DNA of 64,000 bases. It comes from Strigamia acuminata (taxonomy: Eukaryota; Arthropoda; Chilopoda; Geophilomorpha; Linotaeniidae). Shown piece by piece: positions 11,025 through 20,901 of this stretch. The stretch covers positions 35,397,608 through 35,461,607 of the forward strand of contig OX442314.1 in NCBI GenBank assembly GCA_949358305.1, in the 5' to 3' direction. Below the pieces are notes generated by a model. It worked only from the letters and a program-made list of their open reading frames with translations. It did not search any database and was not told the DNA's origin. The translations under genes and the position numbers were made by a program. Position 1 is the stretch's first letter, and every line of letters begins with the position of its first letter.

Positions 11025-11213
11025 GCATCTTATCGGCGGACGAGTAAAGAAACCTTCCTGGAACTGAAGACTAAATTATTCTTTCTTCAGAAAGAGCGGT
11101 ATGGCTTAAATTTTTTTATTTTAAAATCACAATCGCGATGGACGGTGAGGGAACCTCCAAGAGAGGACGTCGCGTTTTACTGCTTACTTTGGTATACAAA
11201 GGAGGACAAATAG
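11025..11213 (+). CDS. Unrecognised coding-like exon (62 codons)
   Basis: An acceptor-like tract (ttgtatttttag) at 11,013-11,024 is followed by an open frame beginning ASYRRTSKETFLELKTKLFF and ending at a TAG at 11,211-11,213. The residue mix is protein-like and includes SQSRWTVREPPREDVAFYC. A second frame overlapping it (MDGEGTSKRGRRVLLLTLVY) ends at a donor-like gtaaga at about 11,233, so the true reading is open to doubt. No family is recognised and no upstream exon was found. Confidence 0.3.
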   Translation, partial: ASYRRTSKETFLELKTKLFFLQKERYGLNFFILKSQSRWTVREPPREDVAFYCLLWYTKEDK

Positions 11214-11239
11214 ATGCCACGTTCAAAAAAACAGTAAGA

Positions 11240-11904
11240 TTTGACAAAGCAATCATACAATACTACTAGTAGCAGTTCTATTTTTGGAATATGAATGATT
11301 TGTGCTAGTCAGCATTGTAGTGGCACCGATTCCAATGTCATTCATGTCTGTGCCTGTCATTTATTAAATGATGATAATGTTTAAAATTACATTTTCGTGA
11401 TAAAATATATAACAACCATGTTCTAACTGCTGCTTTAATTAATTTCAAATGTTCAATCAGAACCTATTGCTAAAAGTAAAAAGCACCCAGCCTAAAGTGA
11501 TGCTCACTGAGTTGAGCAACAAGCAAAGCAAATTTAAATTTGGGCTTGTGATTACGGTTCTTAAAATCTCATCTGGTCTTTACTCATTAGTACTGTTTTT
11601 GTTGGTTTTACTCACATCATCCAAGAGGATGCCCTCTTGAATGAGTAAAACCAATCGTTCACATTAGTAAAGAATTTCTAAGTTGTTTCAATTATTTCTT
11701 AGCTGCATTAGATAGTTTTTTCTATTATTATATTATTTGAAAAATTTATTTGAGACTCCAATACAATGCAGGTGTGAAACTGTGAATTGAACAAAACAAC
11801 ATAATTCAATGTCTAAATTAACTAAAATGACATAACTGAGGGAATGAAGAATTGAGGATTATTATCATCATTTGGAGTGTTCAACTCCATTGGTCAGTTT
11901 GACC
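11240..11904. other. AT-rich gap
   Basis: An ORF at 11,449-11,640 has no recognised motif and no splice or promoter context. I see nothing functional. Confidence 0.3.
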
Positions 11905-12451
11905 ACTTGTTTTACGATGCATAAGTGCTGCATTGAATAAATGATGTTCTTCATTTTTAATTCCTGCCTCAACTTTATTTTGAATTTATACAACATGAAG
12001 GATTCACTATTCCTCCCTGGCAAGAAGCCCTCGATAAGCATCTGGCAGCTAAAATTGGCTGAGAAGACGTGTGAAAAGGGCATAGAAATGTCCACAAATC
12101 CGTTATATCTTCAGGGTCCCGTTTGATACCGGTAAAACAAAGACAGTTAGCGATGTGTGACGTGCGACATGGATGCTACATCACTTCCGCGAGTGCCCGG
12201 TGAGGGAAGAAGCCATCCGAGGCATTCAAAAGCCTTCCGGCCCATTGATCTAGGTCAGGTCCCGGTTGGTTATTTTTTTTATATATATTTTCATTATTCT
12301 CAATTTATTTAGCATTTTTTGTTTTTAACTTTTTGTTTTATTTTTTTAATTGTTTGTTAAATTTCTTTTTTTTAATATTGTCATTATTTTTGTCCCGAGT
12401 GTTACGAGTTAAGAGTCTGAAACACGGACAATGCGATAAAACTATACGACG
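11905..12451 (+). repeat. Interspersed repeat family A, fragment 4
   Basis: It has the same 5' start as 8,420 (cgatgcataagtgctgcatt) and the same 3' end (gataaaactatacga). The middle is deleted relative to 8,420-9,066: the join falls at 'ggcagctaaaattggctgag', which removes the 'gacaaacctgttcttcc' block. It is preceded by 'tttgaccacttg', a word also found at 39,348. Confidence 0.7.
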
Positions 12452-12493
12452 GATCTCAACCTAGACTGTAGTGTAAGACGCCCTGAAGCCAGC

Positions 12494-12745
12494 ATGGAAA
12501 AAAAACAAATTTCAGACAGAAATGATATTGATACGTCACTTTTGACCGCGCTGGCAGCAAAAACATCTGGATGTTCCAGAAAATTTTTAAAAATAATTTA
12601 TTATATGTTGCAAGATAATTTTGGGATCCTTGAGCATCAGAATTCCACCAAGCCTCAAAAAATGATTAAAGAAATTACCGTATTAAACCATCATCGATTT
12701 GTAACACAATATTCACTTTGTTTGGAATTCTGTAACGCCAAATGA
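12494..12745 (+). CDS. Hypothetical ORF, 83 aa
   Basis: An ATG-started frame begins right after the end of a family A repeat. It starts MEKKQISDRNDIDTSLLTAL, is rich in Lys, Ile and Leu, and has no recognised domain, signal peptide or membrane segment. It could be a remnant of a transposon or a chance frame. The conserved '...YDG' reading at the repeat end points into the same neighbourhood. Low confidence as a gene. Confidence 0.2.
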   Translation: MEKKQISDRNDIDTSLLTALAAKTSGCSRKFLKIIYYMLQDNFGILEHQNSTKPQKMIKEITVLNHHRFVTQYSLCLEFCNAK

Positions 12746-14010
12746 GAGCTTCCAGTTTAGTGTAACAATTATAGTTGATATGCTCTCCATTGCAAAAATC
12801 GCAAGTTAAACTTCTCCCTAGATTTTGATATTAATGCAGCAATTGATATCATTCATGCCTTGAAGAATTAAGGCTGTCCCGAAGGGCTAATGGAGGTGCC
12901 ACAGAGTACTACACTGTTGCAGAACTTCTATCACTTTTTTGTCCCTGCAGTTTTATTCATTTTGTTGAAATTCACATGAATAAAAATCAATTTGCAAGTG
13001 CAAGACAGGAAAATCAGTATTTGCACTTTACTACCTAAACTCAACAACATCCACAGATCAATAGCAAATCAATGTTATTACTCATATTTCGAAGTGTAGC
13101 ATCAATATTATTCGCACACTACTGCATTCAGTAAATGCTGCACACATGACGGAATGCAGTCTTACAGTACCGAAAATAAATTAGCGAATTTTGCAATTAG
13201 TACCTGCTGCATTCACATTTTGGAGTAAAGTCTTACAGTATTAATTATTATCTGCAATCTGCAGAGTAATATATTTGATAAATGCTACACACGTATAAAT
13301 TAGAATGCAAAATTCGACGCCATGATGGGATCAACTTCTTCTAGGGCCAACAACAACATCGGCGCCATGATGGATTCGTGTCTATTTGAAGACAAAAGCC
13401 GCGGAGCGTACAACAAATTTATACAAGTATATCAGTTGGGAATTCTCAGAATTAATGCTCTTTCTTCAACACAAACCACTTAAAATCCAACTAACCGAAT
13501 AGAATAAAGGTTCAAACCGGTGCACAGCACAAAAAAGCGATGCACCAACGAAGCCGAGCGAGTTGATGGCCGATGAGTAATCGTTTCGCGCATGCGCATT
13601 TGTGGAAAATTGTCTCGAACCCAATGAAGTGAATAACAAATAGTTGGCAGAAATCTTGAAGCACTGGAAGAATGAAACAATCACACAATCTATCAAAATA
13701 AATGCTAATCTCCGTTCGATGTAGCAAACAATTCGAGTTGAATGCACTCCAGAAAATATAACTGACTTCGAGAGTATAAATTGTGACATCATCCTACTGC
13801 CTGGTTCCTATACCGTAGGGCCAGAATAAACATACGAATATTTTTGTTTAAAAAAAACCGAAGTGACTTTTTCCAAGAAGAATTAACAAAAAAAAAGTTT
13901 ATATTTATTTCATCTTTACTTTTTACCCAAATAAATAAAACAAAAACAAATTTTCGAGGCAAAACATTACTTTTTCTATTTTGTATTTTATATAATATTT
14001 ATTCACAAAT
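12746..14010. other. Intergenic stretch with recurring motif and one short ORF
   Basis: At 13,120-13,300 three imperfect copies of the 'taaatgc.(g)cacacat...gaatgcag.cttacagta' motif occur (compare 5,257-5,440). A 53-codon ATG frame at 13,322-13,483 (MMGSTSSRANNNIGAMMDS) is followed about 20 bp later by AATAAA at 13,502. It may be a very short gene, but nothing supports that beyond the polyadenylation word. A 109-codon antisense frame at 13,466-13,792 has no motif. Confidence 0.3.
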
Positions 14011-14017
14011 TATCGGT

Positions 14018-14725
14018 TTAAAGCTTCTGTAGTTTCTTCAGCTCGATTGCTTGAATGTCGTACTGTTCTTGCATTCGTTTCAACAGTTTTTCCTTCTCTC
14101 GTAGCGCAGTCAGAATTCCCCGCACAAACTTGTGTGTTTTCGCCGCCGTCATCTCCACTTCCTTGATGTGCACGTCTTTATCCGACAAACATTTCTCCAA
14201 CTCCTCAATTCGATTTTGACTCCTCGATATTTCTTCCTGCAATTACACAATTATTGCCATAAATTTAAACATAATACACAATTCCCTTTTGATTAATTCT
14301 CACCTCCTTTAAACTATGAATTTCATCTTCTAAATTGCTCTTCTCAGACGCGTATTTCACATTTAATTCGTTCATCTCCGCTTTCTGTGCATCTTCCATC
14401 AGTTCTAGTGCTGTCGAAGCCTTCACTAGCAACTCGTGTTTGTTGTTTAATTCTTGTTTCAGAGTTTCTACTTCAATCTGCAATGAAACAGAAGATAATT
14501 TTTATATAAAAATCACATTTTTATCACAATAAAAGTTGCTTGACTTACCAACAGATCTATATTTAACTTCTGCACATCGTCGGAGGAATTAGTAAATGTC
14601 TGTTGTAGTTTTTCCTCTAAAAAGTAAATTCGCAACTTTAAATTGAAATTTTCGTTCTTCAATTCCACGATTTGCTGATCGTATTCTTTCATTGCGCGAC
14701 CAAGGGTAGGAGACAATTGCGCCAT
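14018..14725 (-). CDS. cnn-like: Short centrosomin-like protein (CM1 motif), three exons
   Basis: Three minus-strand exons, all joining in phase 0: 14,725-14,549, 14,477-14,304 and 14,236-14,018. The introns are 71 and 67 bp with GT-AG borders. The product is 189 aa. Exon 1 contains NFNLKLRIYFLEEKLQQ, the centrosomin N-terminal CM1 motif shared by Drosophila Cnn, CDK5RAP2 and myomegalin, which in those proteins recruits gamma-tubulin ring complexes to centrosomes. Exons 2 and 3 are continuous predicted coiled coil. Known family members are over 1,000 aa, so this is a CM1-plus-coiled-coil protein only. The stop after KKLQKL is also present in the duplicate at 37.6 kb, which argues that the short length is not a recent accident. 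A start 20 codons upstream is possible. It may be a real short gene or a truncated duplicate of a full gene elsewhere. Confidence 0.75.
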
Positions 14726-14789
14726 AAAGACCGACCGTAGACTGCAAGGATATAAACAAGGATTAATAAAAGGCGCCATAAACAAATAC

Positions 14790-15680
14790 CAAATTGCGAA
14801 AACAAATATTTACATGTACAGGAAGAAAAATCACGCAACACGGCCAAAATCTTGCCTAACAATGCAAATAGGCATGGCGGTACCGTCTAATAAACGTGTA
14901 TTACGCGCGTAAAAGTAACGTCCCGTACCGCCAGGTGCCGCTGTTCTTACGTACACACGTAAAAATGTCCTCAGTCTTGAATTAATGCCACCGAGACTGT
15001 GTGTGAGTTCGTGGTGGGGGGTCTCCTATGTGCGATGAAAACTAAGCTTGAGTCTTTCCGTAGGTCCGACATTGACTACCAGGACTATAGTTTGTGGGTA
15101 GAAGTGCCTTAATTGGCTGTATGTATTTATGTCCCGGAACGTTTTCAGTAATCTCTAACAAGTGTTTAGACCAATATCGCAATTTACAGTCGTGGACAAG
15201 AAAAACTTCCCTTTAATTTATCAGTTTTAAGTTTATCCATCATTATTATCTTTTAATACTGTTGCTATGGCAAGACGAGAGACTGGGTCAAGATTGATGT
15301 CATTTGATCTCAATGGATTTTTATGCCACCTGGTAGATATAATTGAGAGTTTACTCAAGAGAAGATGTAACATAATGTAATATTCTCGTCTGGAGCACTT
15401 ATTTGGGAGATTGTTTCCAAAACATTGGATTAAAGTTTGTGACAGTTATACTGTCATACACTTTGCTAGTTAAGGACGATTATTCTGTCAATAGATGGCG
15501 CTAGTGTGATTTAGCAGTATTTTCGAATTTCAATAATTTTGAGTAGTTAAAATATAAATTATTATTTACATTTTAGTCTACTTTGCAGTTAAACAGTTAT
15601 TAAAACATTTTATATATATTTTATTGTTGTTTGAGAAGTTTCATACATAATTCTATTGAATTATGTCTAAACTTCACATC
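14790..15680. other. Intergenic stretch, nothing recognised
   Basis: No ORF, splice-bordered block or repeat could be supported. 15,340-15,660 is strongly AT-rich. Confidence 0.4.
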
Positions 15681-15687
15681 TGGTGAT

Positions 15688-16100
15688 TTAGACCCGTTTC
15701 GCCGAATCCTGTTTCGCCGAATCCCGTTTCGCCGAAAAGAAAATTCCCGTTTTGTTGAAAATTGAAATCCCGTTTCGCCGAAAATGAAAAAAGGAAGTAA
15801 TCGATCAATTTTTCAAATTTTTCGTTTGATGCAAAACCTTTTTTTGTGTGGAAATTTCCGCACAATTCCTAAGAAGGGCTAACAAGGGGGGGCTGCGCCC
15901 CCCCTTCACCTCCCGCGAACCTAACCTTACTGGTTTTTTGGTGCAAAACCATTTTTTGTGTGGAAATGTGAAAAAACGAAAAATTTGCAAAATTGATCGA
16001 TTACTCCCTTTTTTCATTTTCGACGAAACGGGAATTCAATTTTCAACAAAACGGGAATTTTTTTTTCGGTGAAACGAGATTCGGCAAAACGGGACATTTC
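15688..16100. mobile_element. Foldback element with 'cgtttcgccgaa' arms
   Basis: The left arm (15,695-15,960) and right arm (15,940-16,100) are inverted copies. 'cccgtttcgccgaa' words at 15,697-15,783 are answered by 'ttcggcaaaacgggac' and 'gacgaaacgggaa' words at 16,019-16,093, and 'atcgatcaatttttcaaatttttcg' by its reverse complement at about 15,980. The centre is an unusually GC-rich block with opposed G and C runs at 15,890-15,905. No coding. The arm design resembles the elements at 48-50 kb and 53.7 kb. Confidence 0.7.
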
Positions 16101-16419
16101 CCATCTGGTATAACCACCCCTCGCCACCCACCGTGAGTTGGACTTATTCCGGATTATAGTCCAAGACTTAATCCGAAATGTGTCCTGTGTATCCATTTCC
16201 TAGGGAGGACCTAGTAGAAGACCCTGTCCTAGGTATCCACTTCCTATAATCTAGGATTGGATGGAATTAGTTGCCCAGTGATCCCATTGGATCACTGAAC
16301 AACCCATTCTTCTCACCAAGTATATATTCCAGTGCAAACCGGATGCTCTTGCTCTTGTTTTTGTTTCTGTTTCTGATTATTACTTGAGCACTCATATATA
16401 CTTAAATTCGTTCCGACAA

Positions 16420-16660
16420 TCCGTTGTAGAAATAGTAAGATTACTTGTTATTTAGTGTACGAATCTAGAGTAGGCTGAAAACCCACAGACGCACTCCCGC
16501 CTCTTCATGCCAACATTCCGTTGTAGAAATAGTAAGTTTACTTGCATTTAAGTGTAGTATCTAGAGTGGGGTACAACCCACAGACCCGCTCCCTCCCGCT
16601 TCATGCCAACATCCCGTTGTAGAATGTAGAATCTAGAGTGGAGTAATTCACAGACACATT
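16420..16660 (+). repeat. Tandem repeat, unit about 100 bp, two and a half copies
   Basis: Each unit starts 'ccgttgtagaa', continues 'atagtaag.ttacttg' and 'tctagagt.g', and ends 'cacagac.c.ctccc..ctcttcatgccaaca'. Copies start at about 16,421, 16,516 and 16,613, the last shortened. Short repeated units of this kind can be found in LTR promoters or satellites. There is no further evidence for either. Confidence 0.65.
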
Positions 16661-16939
16661 ATTTGAGTAGCCGAGCGGAGTTATTTCCCGGTTACTCTCC
16701 CGCCAGTCAAAACCGTGCTGGAGTAATTTCCCGGTGATGGCATAACCTTTCCTGCGAGAAACTTCTTGATTCGATTCGTTGTTTGATGATGGAAAATTTA
16801 AGCACGGCTTAAATGTGTGGTGACCTCAAATATTCCTATTTGAGTGCACACCATATTTCCAAATTGTCTTATAAACATATTCAACAAGCTTATATGTTTT
16901 GTTTCAATGTAAATTGAAATAAAATATATATTAATCAAA

Positions 16940-16946
16940 TATAAAA
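16940..16946 (+). promoter_or_regulatory. Putative TATA box of the LTR
   Basis: TATAAAA in an AT-rich tract about 125 bp into the LTR. The same word is in the 3' LTR at about 28,689. No start site can be proven from sequence. Confidence 0.45.
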
Positions 16947-17353
16947 CAAGACACAATATTACCCAAATAATATTGTGTTTTGCAGCAAGTTTTGGCCCAG
17001 CAACAGCGTCAACCAATCGCGCTGCAGCGTACATTGCTTTGATGATGCTGCTAGGCGTGTGCCTGGGCGGAGCATCCCTTCCCCTCGCGCGTGCCCGGCT
17101 CAATTGTTGCACACGACCCGAAGGCGGTCGTGTGTGATCTTTGTGCAACTCGTCATCTGCGCAGCTTTACTGAGCAGATTTAGGAGTGACCCAAACGGTT
17201 TTGGCCCACTCTTCCCGCATTCTTGATTCTGCTTCCAAACCATTCACATCTGTGTCAAACTTATGCCAACCATTGCTAAGTGTGATCTGTGATATCTGGA
17301 AGAGTTGAGATTCATTGCTGGTCCGTGCCAACTGTACGGAATAGCGCCTTTCT

Positions 17354-17605
17354 GCTTGAATTACTACGCGTAATTTAAGCCATTTCTGTGTGTAAATTGA
17401 CATTGAGCTTGCTCTGTCAATTTGAAGGCTTTGTGTCGAGTTTAACTCCACAAAGCGATCTGTGTAAAGACCGATTGTTACGTCGAGCTTGCTCCGTAAT
17501 AATCGAACCGCTGTGTGCAAGAAGTGTTCTCGTGTTGAGCTTGCTCCGCGAGGATTTTAGTATATTCAGAGGCGTATTTTAGCGTTGAGTTTACTCCGCT
17601 AAAAT
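17354..17605 (+). promoter_or_regulatory. Array of bulged hairpins in the LTR leader
   Basis: A plain hairpin at 17,354-17,380 is followed by five of common design: 17,394-17,423, 17,428-17,456, 17,472-17,505, 17,527-17,554 and 17,576-17,605. Lower stems differ completely (AAATTGACA/TGTCAATTT; GCTTTGTG/CACAAAGC; CGATTGTTACG/CGTAATAATCG; TTCTCGTG/CGCGAGGA; ATTTTAGCG/CGCTAAAAT) but pair along 8-11 bp with only G-U exceptions. Each is topped by a two-base 5' bulge (TT or TC), then GAGC-TT-GCTC or GAGT-TT(A)-ACTC. With a CUUG tetraloop the upper stem is GAG/CTC. Changing stems with kept pairing point to selection on RNA structure. The likely role is protein binding. That is inference. Confidence 0.75.
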
Positions 17606-17890
17606 TCCGCACTTACACGACGTTGTCGACGCCATCTTGGAGCCAACGGTCAACTGTGAGTTTATATTGGTGAAGAAGAAACCAGATCGACCCCAAACAT
17701 TATTATTTTGCATATATCTCCTGTATATTTTTGAACTAATTAAAACTATCTAATTTTTCCTTTACTCTGTGTAAAATCATTCCCCTAGACAAACATTTGG
17801 CCACAGAGTAGAAGTCCTGTACGGCATCTCTACGACGATTGCTTGATAAGTCTCCTCGATTTATTAAGTAAAAACCCGGATCGCCGCACT

Positions 17891-17908
17891 TGGGGGCCTG
17901 TCCGGGAT
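17891..17908 (+). promoter_or_regulatory. Primer binding site, tRNA-Pro-like
   Basis: TGGGGGCCTGTCCGGGAT begins 2 bp after the 5' LTR. It matches 16 of 18 bases of the tRNA-Pro primer site known from murine leukaemia virus-type retroviruses, so tRNA-Pro is the probable primer for minus-strand synthesis. Confidence 0.8.
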
Positions 17909-17980
17909 AGTTTTAATTGTTAAAATCCGATTTTTGCAAAAAGATCCGTTACTTCCATTGTTCTTTTTCAATTTGACAAA

Positions 17981-20872
17981 ATGGCGACGCCAATGCAAAT
18001 TGTGAAACGACAGCGAGGTCGACCAAGCACTCAGAAACGAGCAGCGACGGTTTTGCCGGCTCTCGAGCCTGAAATGCTTGTGGAGAAAATTATTTCCGAA
18101 GAAATAATACCAGTTCCAGATCCGAAACAACTTAAGGATGCTGAAAATGAAGTTGCTCGAGCCCTGAGCGCATCGAGTGCGAGTTCTCACGAACAAGAAC
18201 TCCCGCCACTTCCACTGGAGGAAGTGGAAAATATGTTAAAAGAAATGGAAAGTGAATCGTCTCACGAATCACCTCCTCGCATGACCATGCTGGATGCTTT
18301 GAGAAATCAAGCACGCCAGGATGGCGCCCAAATAACGGACGACATGACGGTGGAAGAGATTCATCGCGCCATGATACGACTTCACACTGATCGTGCCGTT
18401 TCAAATTTACAATTTGAAATGGAACGGAAAGAAGCAGAGCTTCAACAACAAAAAGCTGAGGTTGAGCTTCAACACATGGAACTCAATCGACAAAATGAGG
18501 AATTTCTAGCCCAAAAAGCTAGAGAATACAGATTAAAAGGTGAAGTGGAAGATCTTTCTAAAATGAATGTTAGAAATGAACTTTCAATTCGCTCACACCA
18601 AGAGGCGCGAAGACAGCTCGAACTTACCAAAAGTAAGTTGGAGCAGAAAAATAAAGAATTGATTGATTTGGCAGATCACTACCAACGCAATCACAATCAA
18701 CTAGTGAGATATGCTGCTGAATTAGACACACGTGCTAAAACTCAGCGTACTCGCGAAAGTAAAACAGCTAAACGTGAAGACGAGATTTTCCACTCGCTGG
18801 ATCAACCCAGTACGAGCAGACAAGTCAAGTCTAGCAACCCTGCTAAGCGATTACAACCCGATGAATCGCAAAATCAACTAAAAGAGAATGAAATTCTCCG
18901 AGCTGATTTGCTGCGCACACAAGAAGAGCTTGCAGAAATGAAAGATCGTTTGCAAGCAAGAAATTATACTGACCAATTGGTACAACCAGAAATGGCTGCG
19001 CCGACTGTTCCTATTTTAACTCCAGAAACAATAACAATTTCTGTTGTTTCAGAGTTAAGTAGCCAATCTGGACTATCAAGTGATGACGACCAACGTTCGC
19101 GTCGCCGCCATCGCTCAAAAAGAAAACGTCCCTCAGATTCTGAAGAAAGGAGAGCTGATCGCCATCCGCTCCCTGGTAATAGAAATCCTATTTTTCACAA
19201 CAGTGACCGACTGTTGGGAATGGTAGACGATCGAAACAGACAGCATGAAACAGGTATTCACGTTGCCCGAATGATACCACTGGCTCAACAGCAAGATTCG
19301 TCAAAAAGAAGTCGACGAGAAATGAATCCAGCACGCGAGCCACCCGACGGACATGAAAGCCCGCCAGGTGGGGGTCAGTATAGAAGAAATCCACCAGACG
19401 GAGGGAATCCAGACGGACATGGAGATGGACCGCCTGGAGGTGGACGCCGACCGCCAGACGATGGTGACGGCGACCCACCCGACCCACCTGAAACACCACA
19501 TTTCAACACGCCTTCAAATTCACAATCTGATTCAAGGTCGGATTCTGATGCGAATGCGCAACAAGAACGCGATAATCGGCATCGATCTAATCGACGTCGA
19601 CATCGAGGCCATTCTTCTCGGCGTAATACTCAATATTACACAGCTGAAGAAATTGATCGATTATTAGCCGATCGTCGATCTGCTGATCGATCTGACGCTA
19701 CTGCTGATAATGCTGACATCGCATTACGACAGAAAATTGCACAATATACTGCCGTCAACTGGACTCACGATCTAGTTGATGAAAGAACTATTAGATGGGA
19801 TCACATCAAACCCGCTTTATTCGATGGAGAATGGGAAGCTGGATCCACTCTTTTAGATGAAGTTTTACGAATTTCAAGGTTGAATGGCATTGCATGTCAC
19901 ACTGCTTTGAAAAGAGTAGTACCAAAAGCTCTTATAGACCGAGCTGAGAAATGGTTTTATTCTAAACAATTTCAAAATTGGAATCACTTTGTAGAAGAAT
20001 TCATGACTGAGTACGGAGAGTCAAGTGAAGACTTATTACAAATGTGAGATAATCTTTCTCAAAATAAAGGCGAAAGTCTTCGCTCTTATTTAAGAAGGAC
20101 CGAAGATTTATTGGTAACTCTCCCTTATACGATGGGAGACGCAGCCATTGATCGTCAATTCCGTCGTGGATTGACAGATTATTCAAAAAATGTTCTACTT
20201 TCTGTACGAGCACCTTATCCGGGTGGTTTCGCTGAATTAGCCAAATTTATGCGAGCCAATCAGATAAGGATTGATGAAAATTACAAAGCTTACTTACCAG
20301 CTGATGAAAAAATTGCGTATGCTAAGCGACAGCAAAGGAGAAAGGAATTAGCAAAAGACACACGTTTTGCGAATACCCCTCTTTTGCAACCCCCAAAACA
20401 AGGAGATTTTTTGGCGGAGACTGTCAAGGAATCGAAAAAGGGATCGGATGGGAAAAACCCTCATCCTAAAGCTCACTTAGCCGAAGTGACTGAAATGGAA
20501 ACTGCTTCTGAACCAGAGAAATCTGACTCGGAGCCAGAAAGTGAAGCAGCAGCTGCTTTATTAGCCCGTAATAACGCAGTAGCTAGAAAATTTGGACCAA
20601 AGATGGCGCCTAAAAACGTTACTTTTGGTTCACCAAAAACGGACGCGCTCAGTAGATCGAAGTCGCCGACCCCTAAAAAGGATGAAGCCAAACGTTCAAG
20701 TTCGCCTTCGCCAAAAGTCGCTAAATCGCCTGCTACTGATCTGTGTAACATTTGTAAAAAATTGGGACATTGGGCTAAAGAATGTCCTGATAGGAAATCG
20801 AGCAAAGACAAGATTTTGGAAGAGTTCGAGAAATCGATGAAATCAATCGGCGAACTTCTAAAAAACTTGTAA
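17981..20872 (+). CDS. gag: gag polyprotein with one in-frame TGA
   Basis: The frame opens at an ATG and runs 963 codons to the TAA at 20,870-20,872, interrupted only by a TGA at 20,045-20,047. The N-terminal third is a long coiled coil (about residues 140-260). A proline, arginine and glycine-rich linker follows (about 360-550), then a capsid-like helical region around the TGA (WDHIKPALFDGEWEAGS onward). One CCHC zinc knuckle, CNICKKLGHWAKEC, lies at 20,743-20,784. This order (assembly coiled coil, capsid, nucleocapsid) fits retroelement Gag. It overlaps the frameshift signal to pol at its end. The TGA may be decay or a read-through codon. A single copy cannot tell. Confidence 0.9.
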
Positions 20873-20901
20873 GCGCACATCCAGACGGTCTAGTGGATGC
20901 G
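20860..20901 (+). promoter_or_regulatory. -1 ribosomal frameshift signal between gag and pol
   Basis: The heptamer A_AAA_AAC (20,860-20,866) lies in exactly the gag phase needed for slippage, two codons before the gag stop (TTG, then TAA). The -1 frame entered is the pol frame. After a 7-nt spacer (20,867-20,873) a stem forms between 20,874-20,883 (CGC, 2-nt bulge, ATCCA) and 20,894-20,901 (TGGATGCG), loop 10 nt. A slippery heptamer, short spacer and hairpin are the three known parts of such signals in retroviruses. Confidence 0.8.

Larger units (their letters stand above)
16816..17888 (+). repeat. 5' LTR of the Ty3/gypsy element
   Basis: It starts TGTGGTGACC and ends CGCCGCA (TG...CA). A TATAAAA box at 16,940-16,946 is a likely promoter, with a start site expected near 16,970. 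The hairpin array at 17,394-17,605 would then lie in the transcribed leader. The 3' copy is nearly identical. Confidence 0.95.

Noticed and set aside
13466-13792. 108-codon minus-strand ORF
   Set aside because: Three overlapping frames are open here. No motif, no splice sites and no repeat evidence.
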